Positions 1-10,641 of a stretch of DNA of 64,000 nt are shown in pieces. The notes beneath the pieces are model-generated. The model was not told where the DNA came from. It saw nothing but the letters and a program-made list of their open reading frames with translations, and ran no database searches. Both the position numbers and the translations under genes were made by a program. Every line of letters begins with the position of its first letter. The stretch's first letter is position 1. The DNA comes from Sulfuricella denitrificans (GTDB lineage: Bacteria > Pseudomonadota > Gammaproteobacteria > Burkholderiales > Sulfuricellaceae): positions 1 to 64,000 of the forward strand of contig NSJJ01000004.1 in the NCBI GenBank assembly GCA_002632355.1, written 5' to 3'.

Positions 1-1775
1 CTGTAGTTGCTGCCGTTGCTGAGGCCGTCAGGGTCGCTGGCCACGAGGGTGCCGGTGATCGGGGCCACCGCGTCTTCCGCGCCGCTGCCGCTGGTGCCGC
101 CGCTAATGACGGTGGGGTCGTTGACCGGGATCACCGTAACCGTAACCGTGTTGGTGCTGATCGCTCCGCTCGGATCGGAAATGGTGTAGGTGAAGCTGTC
201 GGTACCATTCCAGTTGGCGTCAGGCGTATAGACCGGATTGCCCGTGACCGGATCGATCGATACGCTGCCGTGCGCGCCATTGGTGACAGCAGTGACAGTA
301 AGCGGATCACCTTCAGGATCGGTGTCGTTTCCGCGTACGGCAATGGTGATCGGGGTGTCTTCATTGGTCGAGGCACTGTCCGGATTGGAGACGGGCGCGT
401 CATTGACAGGGTTGACTGTCACCGTAACAGTCGCGGTGCTGGTGGCGCCGCTCGGATCGGTAATGGTGTAGCTGAAGGTGTCGGTGCCGTTCCAGTTGGC
501 GTCAGGCGTATAGACCGGATTGCCCGTGACCGGATCGATCGATACGCTGCCGTGCGCACCATTGGTGACAGCAGTGACGGTGAGGGGATCGCCGTCCGGA
601 TCCGTATCGTTGCCGCGTACGGCAATGGCAATCGGGGTGTCTTCGTTGGTTGCAAAAACATCCGGATTGGCGGTAGGCGCACGGTTGACGGGCGGAGTTG
701 TCCTGTCTGTCTGATCGACGGTAAGGTTGACCGTTGCTGTCGAAGTGCCGCCATGCCCATCGCTGATGGTGTAGTTAAAGCTGGCCGGTCCGTGGTAACC
801 CTCATCTGGGATGAACGTAATAGAGCCGTCGCCATTGAGAATTACCCGTCCATGTACGCCGCCCCCGGCAGATACGATGGAAAGGGTATCGCCGTCTGGA
901 TCACTGTCATTCGCCAGCAAAGCGCCGGCAGAAAAGCTCAGGGGAGTGTCCTGCTTCATGCTGCCAAGGTCGTCACGCGCCAATGGCGCATCATTGACAG
1001 AAGCCACATCGATACTTGCCGAAGCAACGCTGACGTCGCCATTGGCATCGGTGATTCTGTAGCTGAAGCCATCTGGGCCGTTGTAGTTGGCATTGGGGGT
1101 GTAGGTGAAAGTGCCGTCAGGCTGGACAACCACAACACCATGCGCTGCGCCTGCCACGAGCGACCAGACATTTCCGTTATCGCGAGACGGGGTGTCATTT
1201 GCGGCAAGCGAACCACTGAATGGAGTGTCTTCCGTGCTTTGAAAACTGTCATTCACTGCCGTTGGCACATCGTTTACGGGTGAATTTAACGCACTGACAG
1301 TCAGGGTCTGGCTGGTGCCCGATTCGCTAGAATCAAACTTGAACGCAAGCGGATCTACAGCCTCCAGGACGCGCGCCAGTTGAACGAAACTGTGGCCACT
1401 ATCACTGCTGCCCCCACCGGTGAGGCCGGCAGCCGTCTCATCGAGCAACTGGTCGAGACTATTGCCTTCCGCAATGGCCCGTGCGATGGATTTTATTTCA
1501 TCATCGCCTGTCAGCAAGGCTGCTTCTTTGGAACCGGTTGAGGCCGCGTCGAATACACTTGCATCCAGTGTCAGTGTTTCGTTTTCACGCAGCAGGTAGG
1601 TATTCCCGTCTGCAAAAGCCAGTTCGACCCGGCTGCCCGGCGGCGTGATAACGACCTCCCCCTCAAATACCGGGTCTCCGACCCTGAGTTCGCGCTGTGA
1701 GCCGTCCCTTGATTTGGCAAATGCATGACCTTCAATCAGGGAAACGGTGCCGATGATATTTGCGGTTTGTGCCAT
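1..1775 (-). CDS. LapA-type giant adhesin, N-terminal part (runs off the window)
   Basis: The reading frame opens at ATG 1775 and stays open to the window edge, giving about 591 codons of the N-terminus. Residues 1-117 read as the retention module of LapA-type adhesins, starting MAQTANIIGTVSLIEG. They end in a TAAG motif at residues 114-117 (bases 1425-1436), the di-alanine site that the periplasmic protease LapG cuts in Pseudomonas LapA. From about residue 170 follow Ig/cadherin-like repeats of 90-100 residues with NDAP, NEDTP, NDTDPDGD and YTPDANWNGTD signatures. Two adjacent 94-residue copies are nearly identical. The protein should be exported by the type I system encoded upstream and held at the outer membrane by its N-terminus. 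No clear Shine-Dalgarno precedes the ATG. The C-terminal secretion signal and any RTX repeats lie outside the window. lapD and lapG are not seen here. Confidence 0.88.
   Translation of the reverse strand, partial: MAQTANIIGTVSLIEGHAFAKSRDGSQRELRVGDPVFEGEVVITPPGSRVELAFADGNTYLLRENETLTLDASVFDAASTGSKEAALLTGDDEIKSIARAIAEGNSLDQLLDETAAGLTGGGSSDSGHSFVQLARVLEAVDPLAFKFDSSESGTSQTLTVSALNSPVNDVPTAVNDSFQSTEDTPFSGSLAANDTPSRDNGNVWSLVAGAAHGVVVVQPDGTFTYTPNANYNGPDGFSYRITDANGDVSVASASIDVASVNDAPLARDDLGSMKQDTPLSFSAGALLANDSDPDGDTLSIVSAGGGVHGRVILNGDGSITFIPDEGYHGPASFNYTISDGHGGTSTATVNLTVDQTDRTTPPVNRAPTANPDVFATNEDTPIAIAVRGNDTDPDGDPLTVTAVTNGAHGSVSIDPVTGNPVYTPDANWNGTDTFSYTITDPSGATSTATVTVTVNPVNDAPVSNPDSASTNEDTPITIAVRGNDTDPEGDPLTVTAVTNGAHGSVSIDPVTGNPVYTPDANWNGTDSFTYTISDPSGAISTNTVTVTVIPVNDPTVISGGTSGSGAEDAVAPITGTLVASDPDGLSNGSNY
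123..686 (-). repeat. Two tandem 282-bp adhesin repeats
   Basis: The segments 405-686 and 123-404 each encode one 94-residue Ig-like repeat of the adhesin. Long stretches are identical at DNA level, for example around 211-280 and 493-562. A partial third, more diverged unit follows at 1-122. The low divergence points to recent duplication or gene conversion, as is usual in giant adhesins, and makes this a place where assemblies can collapse. Confidence 0.9.
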
Positions 1776-1878
1776 GGCGAGAACTCTGGAGGGAAAAATG
1801 ATGATTTTGGAAAATTACACTGACTTCAACAGTCCGGCTATTGGACCTTGGTACAGGAAGCCCTGTAGCAGATAAATT

Positions 1879-2529
1879 TTATGACTGCTTATTGATCTTC
1901 AGGGCAATCTGCAATCTGTCCCGGACTTGCAGCTTTTCAAGGATCGCGCTGACATGGGCCTTGACCGTCCTCAGTGTGATATCGAGTTGGCGCACGATAT
2001 CTTTATTACTTTGTCCCTGAGCAATCAGACGAGCGACCTCGAGCTCGCGCCGGCTCAGAGTATCCATGCCGGAAAATGCGATTTTTTCACTGACAGGCGG
2101 CAGTGCGTGGGCGCTTGCAGCGATGATCCGCTGCAACAGGGATTCTCCCAGCCACAAACCGCCCTGCTGCACGACATTGGCCACCTGCCGCAAAATTTCC
2201 GCATCCGCATGTGTGTTGCAGTAAGCTTTTGCACCGGCAGTGAAGGCACTCAGCGCTTGCCCATCGGAAGGCTCATCGCTCAATACCACTAAGCCAACGC
2301 CTCCCATGGGTAGACGTATATGTGACAACTGGGCAGACACATCCGCATCTCCCGCAACTCGCAGCCAATGCATATCCGCGCCTGTTTGCAACTGTGCACC
2401 ATCAACTTGAATCATTTGCATGGCGGGAAATGCTTCTTTCCAGCGAGGCAAGCTCTCCCCACTGGCGGAGTAAAACAGATGATTTACGCCATCCTGATGC
2501 GTGTATTTTTCGCTGGCCAATTTCTTCAA
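1879..2529 (-). CDS. LuxR-family regulator with degenerate receiver, in the adhesin operon
   Basis: This 216-residue protein has a C-terminal LuxR/NarL helix-turn-helix at about residues 157-212 (LSRRELEVARLIAQGQSNKDI, then TVKAHVSAILEKL). Residues about 17-140 have the length and end pattern of a receiver domain (GAKAYCNTHADAEILRQV resembles the beta5-alpha5 part), but no conserved acidic pocket or phospho-acceptor Asp is recognisable. It is best read as a pseudo-receiver. Its ATG overlaps the stop codon of the upstream adaptor gene by 4 bp, so translation is probably coupled to the exporter. The adhesin gene begins about 100 bp further on, making it the obvious candidate target. Target and signal are inference. 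Confidence 0.8.
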   Translation of the reverse strand: MKKLASEKYTHQDGVNHLFYSASGESLPRWKEAFPAMQMIQVDGAQLQTGADMHWLRVAGDADVSAQLSHIRLPMGGVGLVVLSDEPSDGQALSAFTAGAKAYCNTHADAEILRQVANVVQQGGLWLGESLLQRIIAASAHALPPVSEKIAFSGMDTLSRRELEVARLIAQGQSNKDIVRQLDITLRTVKAHVSAILEKLQVRDRLQIALKINKQS

Positions 2530-3944
2530 CGCTCGCTGAATGCTGCCTGCTTGGCCCTGATGACAGGTTTAAGCAGGTAAGAAAGGATACTTTTCTGACC
2601 AGTGATAATATCCACCTCGGCGACCATGCCGGGAATAATCGGCAGATCGTTGCCCAGCCTGGATTTGTGAGTCCGGACGCGGACGATGTAGAAGGTATTG
2701 CCGCGCTCGTCAGTGACCGTATCCGCGCCAATCTGTTCCAATGTGGCTTCCAGCCCGCCATAGATTGAAAAATCATAGGCTGTGAATTTGACCAGGGCTT
2801 TCTGGCCGGGCCGCAAAAAAGCGATATCGCGTGGAATCACCTTGGCTTCAAGCAGCAGATTGTCTTCCAGCGGCACGATTTCCACTGCATCCTTGCCGGC
2901 CTGGACTACGCCGCCAACCGTGTTGACCAGCAAACGTTTCACTGTGCCCCGCATTGGCGAGCGGATAACCGAATGTTTTACCTTGTCTGCAAGTCCGATA
3001 CTGCCAGCCTCGATGGCATTGAGTTTGGCCTGGGTATCGGCCAGTTCGGTGCGCTGATCATTACGAAAATGCAGTTCGATCTCCTGAATCTTGCGCGATG
3101 CCTCGGATATGGCCGACTGGCTTTTTAATATCTGGGCAGAAGCCATATCCCTCTCCCCCTTGAAACGGGAAACATCGCGCTCGAGCCGAAGCAGCTCAAC
3201 TTCAGAAACAGCTCCGCTTTTCAGCAGGGTACGTGTTACGACCAGTTCCTTGTTGGACAGTTCGTATGCCTGTCGCGCCTGAATATGCCTTGCCTCGGCC
3301 TCACTTAACTCGTGCTGACGCTGGGCAAGTTGCTGTCGCGCGACACCCAGCTGCGCTTCAAGGTTTGTTTGCGCAGATTCGAATAGCCGCCGCTCTTCAT
3401 CAGCCGTTTTCGCATCCTCACGTATGACTTCCTCGGGCGGGATAAATGGCTTGTTCTCGGCCAGAGCCCGCAAGCGCGCAGTTTTGGCCAGCAGTGAAAG
3501 ATACTGCGAGCGGCTTTCTCCCACCGAGGAAGCAAATCGTGTCGGATCGATCCGCAGCAGGACTTGCCCGGCCTTGACCACATCCCCCTCGCGAACGGCA
3601 ATTTCAGAGACAATACCGCCATCCAGGCTCTGCAAAACCTGTAACTGCTGGGAAGGAACAACCTTGCCCTCCCCTTTTGCCATCTCATCCACTTGCGTAA
3701 CGGCAGCCCACATGACAAACAGAACCAAAACTACTGCCAGGCTGCGCACTAGAACGCGAGCGCGCAGGGGCTCCTGCTGAATCATGAAGTAATCGGCATC
3801 CGCGACGAAATCCTTTTCGACCTTCCCTATGGGTTCCTTCATGATCGTGGCAAGCCTGCCATCTACATACGGCTGGGCTTTCAGGCGTATATTTTCAAGC
3901 CAGCGCTGCAGGCGCATTGCCGTATTCATCCACACCGGCTTCAT
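2526..3944 (-). CDS. lapC: Type I secretion membrane fusion protein (HlyD/LapC family)
   Basis: This 472-residue periplasmic adaptor links the inner-membrane ABC exporter to TolC. A single transmembrane segment lies at about residues 64-83 (LVRSLAVVLVLFVMW). It is followed by a biotinyl-lipoyl-like segment at about 110-140 (GGIVSEIAVREGDVVKAGQVLLRIDP), a long coiled-coil hairpin at about 145-320 and a C-terminal beta-barrel/lipoyl half. This is the standard HlyD layout and length. The start codon overlaps the stop of the ABC exporter by 4 bp and the stop overlaps the LuxR start, so exporter, adaptor and regulator form a tightly coupled set. The symbol follows the Pseudomonas Lap naming because of the linked retention-module adhesin. 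Confidence 0.92.
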   Translation of the reverse strand: MKPVWMNTAMRLQRWLENIRLKAQPYVDGRLATIMKEPIGKVEKDFVADADYFMIQQEPLRARVLVRSLAVVLVLFVMWAAVTQVDEMAKGEGKVVPSQQLQVLQSLDGGIVSEIAVREGDVVKAGQVLLRIDPTRFASSVGESRSQYLSLLAKTARLRALAENKPFIPPEEVIREDAKTADEERRLFESAQTNLEAQLGVARQQLAQRQHELSEAEARHIQARQAYELSNKELVVTRTLLKSGAVSEVELLRLERDVSRFKGERDMASAQILKSQSAISEASRKIQEIELHFRNDQRTELADTQAKLNAIEAGSIGLADKVKHSVIRSPMRGTVKRLLVNTVGGVVQAGKDAVEIVPLEDNLLLEAKVIPRDIAFLRPGQKALVKFTAYDFSIYGGLEATLEQIGADTVTDERGNTFYIVRVRTHKSRLGNDLPIIPGMVAEVDIITGQKSILSYLLKPVIRAKQAAFSER

Positions 3945-6133
3945 GATGCCCTCCCGACATTACCGGCCTGAAGGTCAGCCACAATCTTGTCCCGCGGGCC
4001 ATCCGCCACGACACGGCCATCATCGATCACCAGGATGCGATCTGCCAGCTCCAGCAAGCTGGTGCGGTGGGTCACGACCACAACCGTCTTGTGTTTGGCA
4101 AAACGCCGGATACGTTCCTTGAAGTGGGATTCGGATGTGTAATCCATCGAACTGGTCGGTTCATCCAGCACCAGGATCGGCGGCTCAAGCAGGACTGCGC
4201 GTGCAATGGCCACTCCCTGACGCTGGCCACCAGAGAGCGTTTCGCCGCGCTCGCCGATCAGCATGTCAAAGCCTTGCGGGTGCCGGTTTACGTATTCTGT
4301 CAGCCCACCCACCTCTGCTGCCGCAACAATTGCCTGATCATCGGCATAGGGCGCGCCAATTGCGATATTTTCGCGTAGTGTTCCGAAAAACAGCATGGCA
4401 TCCTGCTCGACATAACCGACATTGCGCCGCAAATCTGCCGGGTCGAGCTGGCGAACATCGACACCATCGATCCGCACCGTGCCTTCAGTCGGCGTATACA
4501 AACCCAGCATCAGTTTTTGCAGGGTTGTCTTTCCGGAACCAACGCGTCCCAGAACGACAACATGCTCTCCGGGCTTGACGTGAAATGAAATGCCATTCAG
4601 GGCTGAAACCGCGTGGCCGGGATAGGAAAAATGCACATCCCTGAACTCGATCTCGCCACGTATTTCTGGGCGATGAATAAATGCGGTTTCTCCCGCACGT
4701 TCGGTCGGCTTCTGCATGGTTTTATCCAGGGATTCAAGCGCAGTCTGCGCGCTCTGGAACTGCATCAGCACACCGATCAACTGGCCGAGTGGCGCGATCG
4801 CTCTTGACGCCAGCATGGTACTGGCAATCAAACCACCCTGCGTCAACATGCCTGCATGAATCAGATATACCCCACCCACAATCACCGTCACATTGACGAG
4901 CTGCTGCAGTGTCATTGCGCCATTGATTGCTGATGCGGATAGCAGGCGCATCTGGGAATTGACGCGCGAAAGAAAGGCAGCAGTATTTTCCCATTTGATC
5001 TGCATCTGTCCTTCGGCACCATGCGACTTGATCGCTTCCAGCGCTGTCAGGCTCTCGACCAGCGTCGCATTGCGCAGGGCAGCAGCCCGAAAGGTCGTTT
5101 CAGACAACTCATGCATCTTGTGCTGAATGATATAGCTGTAGACCACCACTGAAATAACGCCAATCAGGGGGATAAAAACCAGCGGCCAGGCGATCCATGC
5201 CATGACAATCAGGAAAAGCAGGGCAAAAGGAAGATCGATCAGTGCAGTCACGGTTGCAGATGCAATCACATCCCGAACGGATTCAAAGGAGCGCAGCGTA
5301 GCAGCAAACGAGCCCACCGAAGCAGGACGGTCGGACAAGCGCATTCCCAGAACACGCTCCATAATCATGGCCGAGAGCTTGAGATCAATACGTGCGCTGG
5401 CCAGATCGATGAAATAACCTCGCAGCAACCTGAGCACATAATCCAGCCCCAATACCAATACCAGGCTTGCCGCAAGCATCCACAGCGTTTCCACGGCAAA
5501 ATTCGGCACTACGCGGTCATACACATTCATGGTAAACAGCGGCATCGCCAGTGCAAAAACATTGATCAGCGCAGCAGCCGATAGAATGTCGCGATAAGCC
5601 AGCCATTGCTCCGCAATCGCGCTCCAGAACCAGTGGCCCTCCTTGACGCGCTTGACCTCCGGCGTGCGCTGATCAAAACGGAAATGAGGGCGGGCAAAAA
5701 TGGCGATCCCGGTATAGCGCAGCGATATTTCATCCCGGGAGAGCGTCACCGACCCCTGGCCGGTATCCGGAAAAAGCAGTCGTGCAGTTTCCCCTTGCGC
5801 ATCCCAGCCCAGCAGCAAACAGGCCTCATTGCCATGCAACAGAAGGATGACCGGCAACAAGGCCTGATCGATTTTCTCCAGGGAGCGGCGCACCACCTTG
5901 CTGGCAAACCCGGCGCGTGCCGCAGGCCTGGCAAACAGGGATGGTGTCAACCCGGTCTTGGGGATAGGCAATCCGGAAGACAATGCCGCCCGCGTATTGG
6001 GACGACCATGAATCCGGCTCAGCTCGACGAGACAATCCAGCAAGGGGTCCGGGTGAACCAGATCTTCCCGTACAGGTTCTTCCAGTTGTGAGGGTACTTC
6101 TGGAGGCCCCTTGGGAATTTCTTCATTGCTCAT
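3941..6133 (-). CDS. lapB: Type I secretion ABC transporter (LapB family)
   Basis: This 730-residue permease-ATPase has three parts. An N-terminal C39-peptidase-like domain spans about residues 25-150. It lacks a convincing protease Cys-His pair and is probably a substrate-docking domain. A six-helix ABC membrane domain spans about 180-430. The nucleotide-binding domain starts at about 500, with Walker A GRVGSGKTTLQ near 529, signature LSGGQ near 633, Walker B ILVLDEP near 653 and an H-loop VVVTHRT. The domain order and the GRVGSGKT Walker A are typical of exporters of LapA-type adhesins. The gene follows the TolC gene by 56 bp and overlaps the adaptor gene. Confidence 0.93.
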   Translation of the reverse strand: MSNEEIPKGPPEVPSQLEEPVREDLVHPDPLLDCLVELSRIHGRPNTRAALSSGLPIPKTGLTPSLFARPAARAGFASKVVRRSLEKIDQALLPVILLLHGNEACLLLGWDAQGETARLLFPDTGQGSVTLSRDEISLRYTGIAIFARPHFRFDQRTPEVKRVKEGHWFWSAIAEQWLAYRDILSAAALINVFALAMPLFTMNVYDRVVPNFAVETLWMLAASLVLVLGLDYVLRLLRGYFIDLASARIDLKLSAMIMERVLGMRLSDRPASVGSFAATLRSFESVRDVIASATVTALIDLPFALLFLIVMAWIAWPLVFIPLIGVISVVVYSYIIQHKMHELSETTFRAAALRNATLVESLTALEAIKSHGAEGQMQIKWENTAAFLSRVNSQMRLLSASAINGAMTLQQLVNVTVIVGGVYLIHAGMLTQGGLIASTMLASRAIAPLGQLIGVLMQFQSAQTALESLDKTMQKPTERAGETAFIHRPEIRGEIEFRDVHFSYPGHAVSALNGISFHVKPGEHVVVLGRVGSGKTTLQKLMLGLYTPTEGTVRIDGVDVRQLDPADLRRNVGYVEQDAMLFFGTLRENIAIGAPYADDQAIVAAAEVGGLTEYVNRHPQGFDMLIGERGETLSGGQRQGVAIARAVLLEPPILVLDEPTSSMDYTSESHFKERIRRFAKHKTVVVVTHRTSLLELADRILVIDDGRVVADGPRDKIVADLQAGNVGRAS

Positions 6134-6189
6134 AAAATATACCTGTCATTCGCGAGAACATAATCTACACCACTCGAACCCCGGACTTC

Positions 6190-8019
6190 TTATTTCCACG
6201 GTGAAGCTGAACTTGTCTCGCTCACGACCACCCAGTTGCCCTTCTCCATCTTCTGCCACACCATTTTCTTGTACACCACGTCACGGTATGTCGCAGAACG
6301 ATAGGACTGACGGAAGGTAGACTCAGCATGCGCCTGATCAGATGAAATAATCTTCATATCATCCACCTCAAGCGCAATACCTTTTGCCTTTCCGACTACG
6401 GCCTTGCGCTTCTCGATCCAGGACTCATGCGTCGAACCATCACCGGGAGAATAGTCAGGCGCATAAGCAGCAATATAAGCCGGCAAATCACGCGCCACCC
6501 AGGCCGCACGCCAGGCGTTCACCGCTTCTCTGACTTTTCCTTCGACAGAAGGCGCCTGAGCCGTCGGTTTAGGTTCTGACACTAGAGAAACAGTTTCAGA
6601 CTCTTTCATGAGTTCAAGCGCACGCGCCTTGAGCGATGCCTTGTCAGCCACATATATCGTGATGGGATCGGGAGGGCACTGCATTGCCGCTTCTTCGGCG
6701 CTTTCCCACTTGTCAAATTTGGGAAGCTCCTCCTGATACCCGGCAGAAACACCCAGAACCGGCAACAAATTTCCCATACCCGCCTGAGTGCGCGCATAGG
6801 CGATCAGCAAATCATATTCCGCATTGGTATAAGCCCGTTTGGCCTGGTACAACTCATTTTCGGAATCCAGCAAATCAAGCAGCGTGCGCTGCCCAATATC
6901 GAATTGCTTGCGATAGGCGTCTCGCGCCTTTTCAATGGACAACTGGTGCTGGTCAAGGTATGTCAGCTGTTCCTTGAGCTTTTGTACGTCGTTGTAGGCG
7001 ATCTCCATGGTTTGCCGGATATCGCGACAAGCCTTGTCACGCAGCCCTTTGGCCACTTCAACCTGCTCAACATACTGTCGAATTCTCGCCACATCCGACA
7101 AGCCATTGAACAGATTCCAGTTGAGCGTCACCTCAGCCACCGAATTATCGGTCTGGCCGGCGAACCCGTTCAGATCCTGCCCACGATCCTTCTTTAAACG
7201 CAGATCCACGCGAGGCTGAAACTGCGAACGGCGGGCAGCACTGGCATAATTGGCAGCGCGCACATTTTCGATTGCAGCACGCAGAGAAGCATTATTGGAT
7301 TGCGCCATCATCAGCGCTGAGGTCGCATCTTTTGGAATCCCGCCTGATACACCAGAATTCTCATCCATCTCCTTGGCGGGAGGCTCACCCACGATTCTCT
7401 GGAAGCGTGCGGATACATCATGCAGATTTGCGGTTTCAATCAGCAGATTGGATTCAGCCAGAGCAAGCCGACCGGATATCTGCTCAAGGTCCACGCGGCG
7501 GCCCGCACCGACCTTGACCTTCCCCTGAATCTGTTCGAAAACGGTGTGGTGGCGGGTATAGCTTTCCTCTGCCAGGGCTATTAGCTTGCGATACCGCAAC
7601 ACATCGTAATAAGCCCGCACGCTTTCCAGTGCCGTAACCTCTGCCGCGTCCTGAAGCTCGAGCGCCCTCACTTGCGAGGCATGATCCAGGCGCTTGACAT
7701 CATTGCTGGTTGAAAATCCGTCGTAGAGCATCTGCGAAAGAACGACAGAAGTGGAATTTCGGCTGTAATCCCGCTGCAGAAGAGGATCATCCCTCCTCTC
7801 CTTGCCTACGCCCATAGTCAGGTCAACTCGTGGCAAAAATCCGCCGAAAGATGCATCGCGCTCCCCTTCGGACGCCCGGAACGCATGCCATCTGGAAAGC
7901 ACTTCCGGGTTATTCAGTACGGCATTTTTTGAGGCATCTTTCAGATTCTGAGCATACGAAACACTCAACGGAGAAATAAACAACAGGCCGACACAGCCAC
8001 AGAGAAATTTTTTATTCAT
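6190..8019 (-). CDS. TolC-family outer-membrane channel with C-terminal Cds6/NTF2-like domain
   Basis: This 609-residue protein starts with a signal peptide (about residues 1-23, ending SVSYAQ). A TolC/OEP region at about 30-440 has the two-fold helical repeats expected of a channel (LLDLLDSENELYQAKRAY is characteristic). Beyond the usual end of TolC proteins lies an extra 150-170 residues. The last about 115 (VREAVNAWRAAWVARDLPAY onward, with YSPGDGSTHESWIEKRK) resemble the NTF2-like C-terminal domain of Cds6/L,D-transpeptidase-type proteins. That domain may contact peptidoglycan or other envelope parts, which is inference. It is the first gene of the adhesin secretion operon, 31 bp after the predicted sigma-54 transcription start. 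A good Shine-Dalgarno is not obvious. Confidence 0.87.
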   Translation of the reverse strand: MNKKFLCGCVGLLFISPLSVSYAQNLKDASKNAVLNNPEVLSRWHAFRASEGERDASFGGFLPRVDLTMGVGKERRDDPLLQRDYSRNSTSVVLSQMLYDGFSTSNDVKRLDHASQVRALELQDAAEVTALESVRAYYDVLRYRKLIALAEESYTRHHTVFEQIQGKVKVGAGRRVDLEQISGRLALAESNLLIETANLHDVSARFQRIVGEPPAKEMDENSGVSGGIPKDATSALMMAQSNNASLRAAIENVRAANYASAARRSQFQPRVDLRLKKDRGQDLNGFAGQTDNSVAEVTLNWNLFNGLSDVARIRQYVEQVEVAKGLRDKACRDIRQTMEIAYNDVQKLKEQLTYLDQHQLSIEKARDAYRKQFDIGQRTLLDLLDSENELYQAKRAYTNAEYDLLIAYARTQAGMGNLLPVLGVSAGYQEELPKFDKWESAEEAAMQCPPDPITIYVADKASLKARALELMKESETVSLVSEPKPTAQAPSVEGKVREAVNAWRAAWVARDLPAYIAAYAPDYSPGDGSTHESWIEKRKAVVGKAKGIALEVDDMKIISSDQAHAESTFRQSYRSATYRDVVYKKMVWQKMEKGNWVVVSETSSASPWK

Positions 8020-8348
8020 ATTATTTATAGTCCAGATTTAAATCGAATCAGCATATTCGAAAGCAATTATCATGCCATGTGCAATCACATTTGCAGTTGC
8101 GCCTGAACCACCCAAAAAAAAGGTGGCATAAAACTGATCAAATTGTTGCTCTTGGGTTGGCGGGTGGCGGCTACAGAGGGAAAATTGGATTTCACTAGGA
8201 TGCCGGTGGCACTTCTAATGGGGGCAGGTCAGCAGAGCAAGAAAGTCGAAGACAAAACGAAGTGCCCCCCCCCTTTGATTCTTGTACAATCAACAAAGTG
8301 GTGCTTTATTCCGATGTGGGCACTCCGACTTAACCAGGAGATTGTCGC
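8020..8348. other. Divergent intergenic region, 329 bp
   Basis: This holds the sigma-54 promoter of the minus-strand secretion operon at its left end. At the right end are a run of nine or more C (about 8264-8273) and a 19-bp segment at 8275-8293 with flanking TTGATT/AATCAA and a central TTGTACAA palindrome, possibly an operator for the plus-strand orphan gene. No further gene is supported between them. A 73-codon frame here has no ribosome-binding site and overlaps the orphan's start. Confidence 0.5.
8062..8077 (-). promoter_or_regulatory. Sigma-54 promoter of the adhesin secretion operon
   Basis: On the minus strand the sequence reads TGGCATGATAATTGCT. This matches the sigma-54 consensus TGGCAYG-N4-TTGCW at every defined position, with GG and GC ten bases apart. 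The predicted start at about 8051 leaves a 31-nt leader before the TolC gene. An enhancer-binding activator would be required. None is encoded nearby and its site is not identified. Confidence 0.8.
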
Positions 8349-8714
8349 ATGCGTTTTTATTTAACAGGTCTGGCCCGCCCCAAAAAGGTCGCACAACATC
8401 TTAGCGCCTTGTTCCCTACGAATAAGCTTTCAAGCAGCCAGGAATGGACTGCAAAGCTCTATGGGTACAGGGATTGGCATGAAATGGCCGAGATCACAAA
8501 AAACGGGGGCCACCCACCAAGCAAGCTGGATGAATATCTTTCTGAGGAAGAACAGACTGCCCGCAGAATTGATCAGGACAAAATCATCCACAAGGTATTG
8601 AATCTTTCCGAAGCAAATGCCGAACTTGTCGCCTTAATACGCCGGATCTTGACATCCAGGACACCCGTACCCCTTCCTGACAAAGCCAAAAGCGCTTCAT
8701 CCAAGCGCAAATAA
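8349..8714 (+). CDS. Small hypothetical protein, 121 aa
   Basis: The frame starts at ATG 8349 behind a clear AGGAG ribosome-binding site (CCAGGAGATTGTCGC). The N-terminal half contains LSSSQEWTAKLYGYRDWHEM, which resembles the motif (Ser-rich, then LGYRDWHEL) found at the N-terminus of several uncharacterised small proteins and toxin- or plasmid-associated proteins. The rest is acidic and helical and ends in a basic tail (KAKSASSKRK). No catalytic motif is seen. A short hairpin GAGGC-TCAT-GCCTC followed by CTTTCT at 8723-8742 may end its transcript. The function is unknown. Confidence 0.72.
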   Translation: MRFYLTGLARPKKVAQHLSALFPTNKLSSSQEWTAKLYGYRDWHEMAEITKNGGHPPSKLDEYLSEEEQTARRIDQDKIIHKVLNLSEANAELVALIRRILTSRTPVPLPDKAKSASSKRK

Positions 8715-8843
8715 CATATATCGAGGCTCATGCCTCCTTTCTGGCAGGTTGATCAAAAAACCAATCACCGAATGGCGTGCTTCTTTGCATTTGCCACGGG
8801 AAGCTGCAAATATTACGTTTTTCCTTGAATCCTGAACCCACCC

Positions 8844-10640
<1,797 letters not shown>

Positions 10641-10641
10641 A

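Noticed and set aside
270-1283. 337-codon frame on the plus strand
   Set aside because: It is opposite the adhesin repeats and mirrors their composition; the minus-strand frame has clear LapA features.
8207-8222. Sigma-54 promoter for the orphan gene at 8349
   Set aside because: TGGCACTTCTAATGGG matches the -24 half only; the essential -12 GC is GG.
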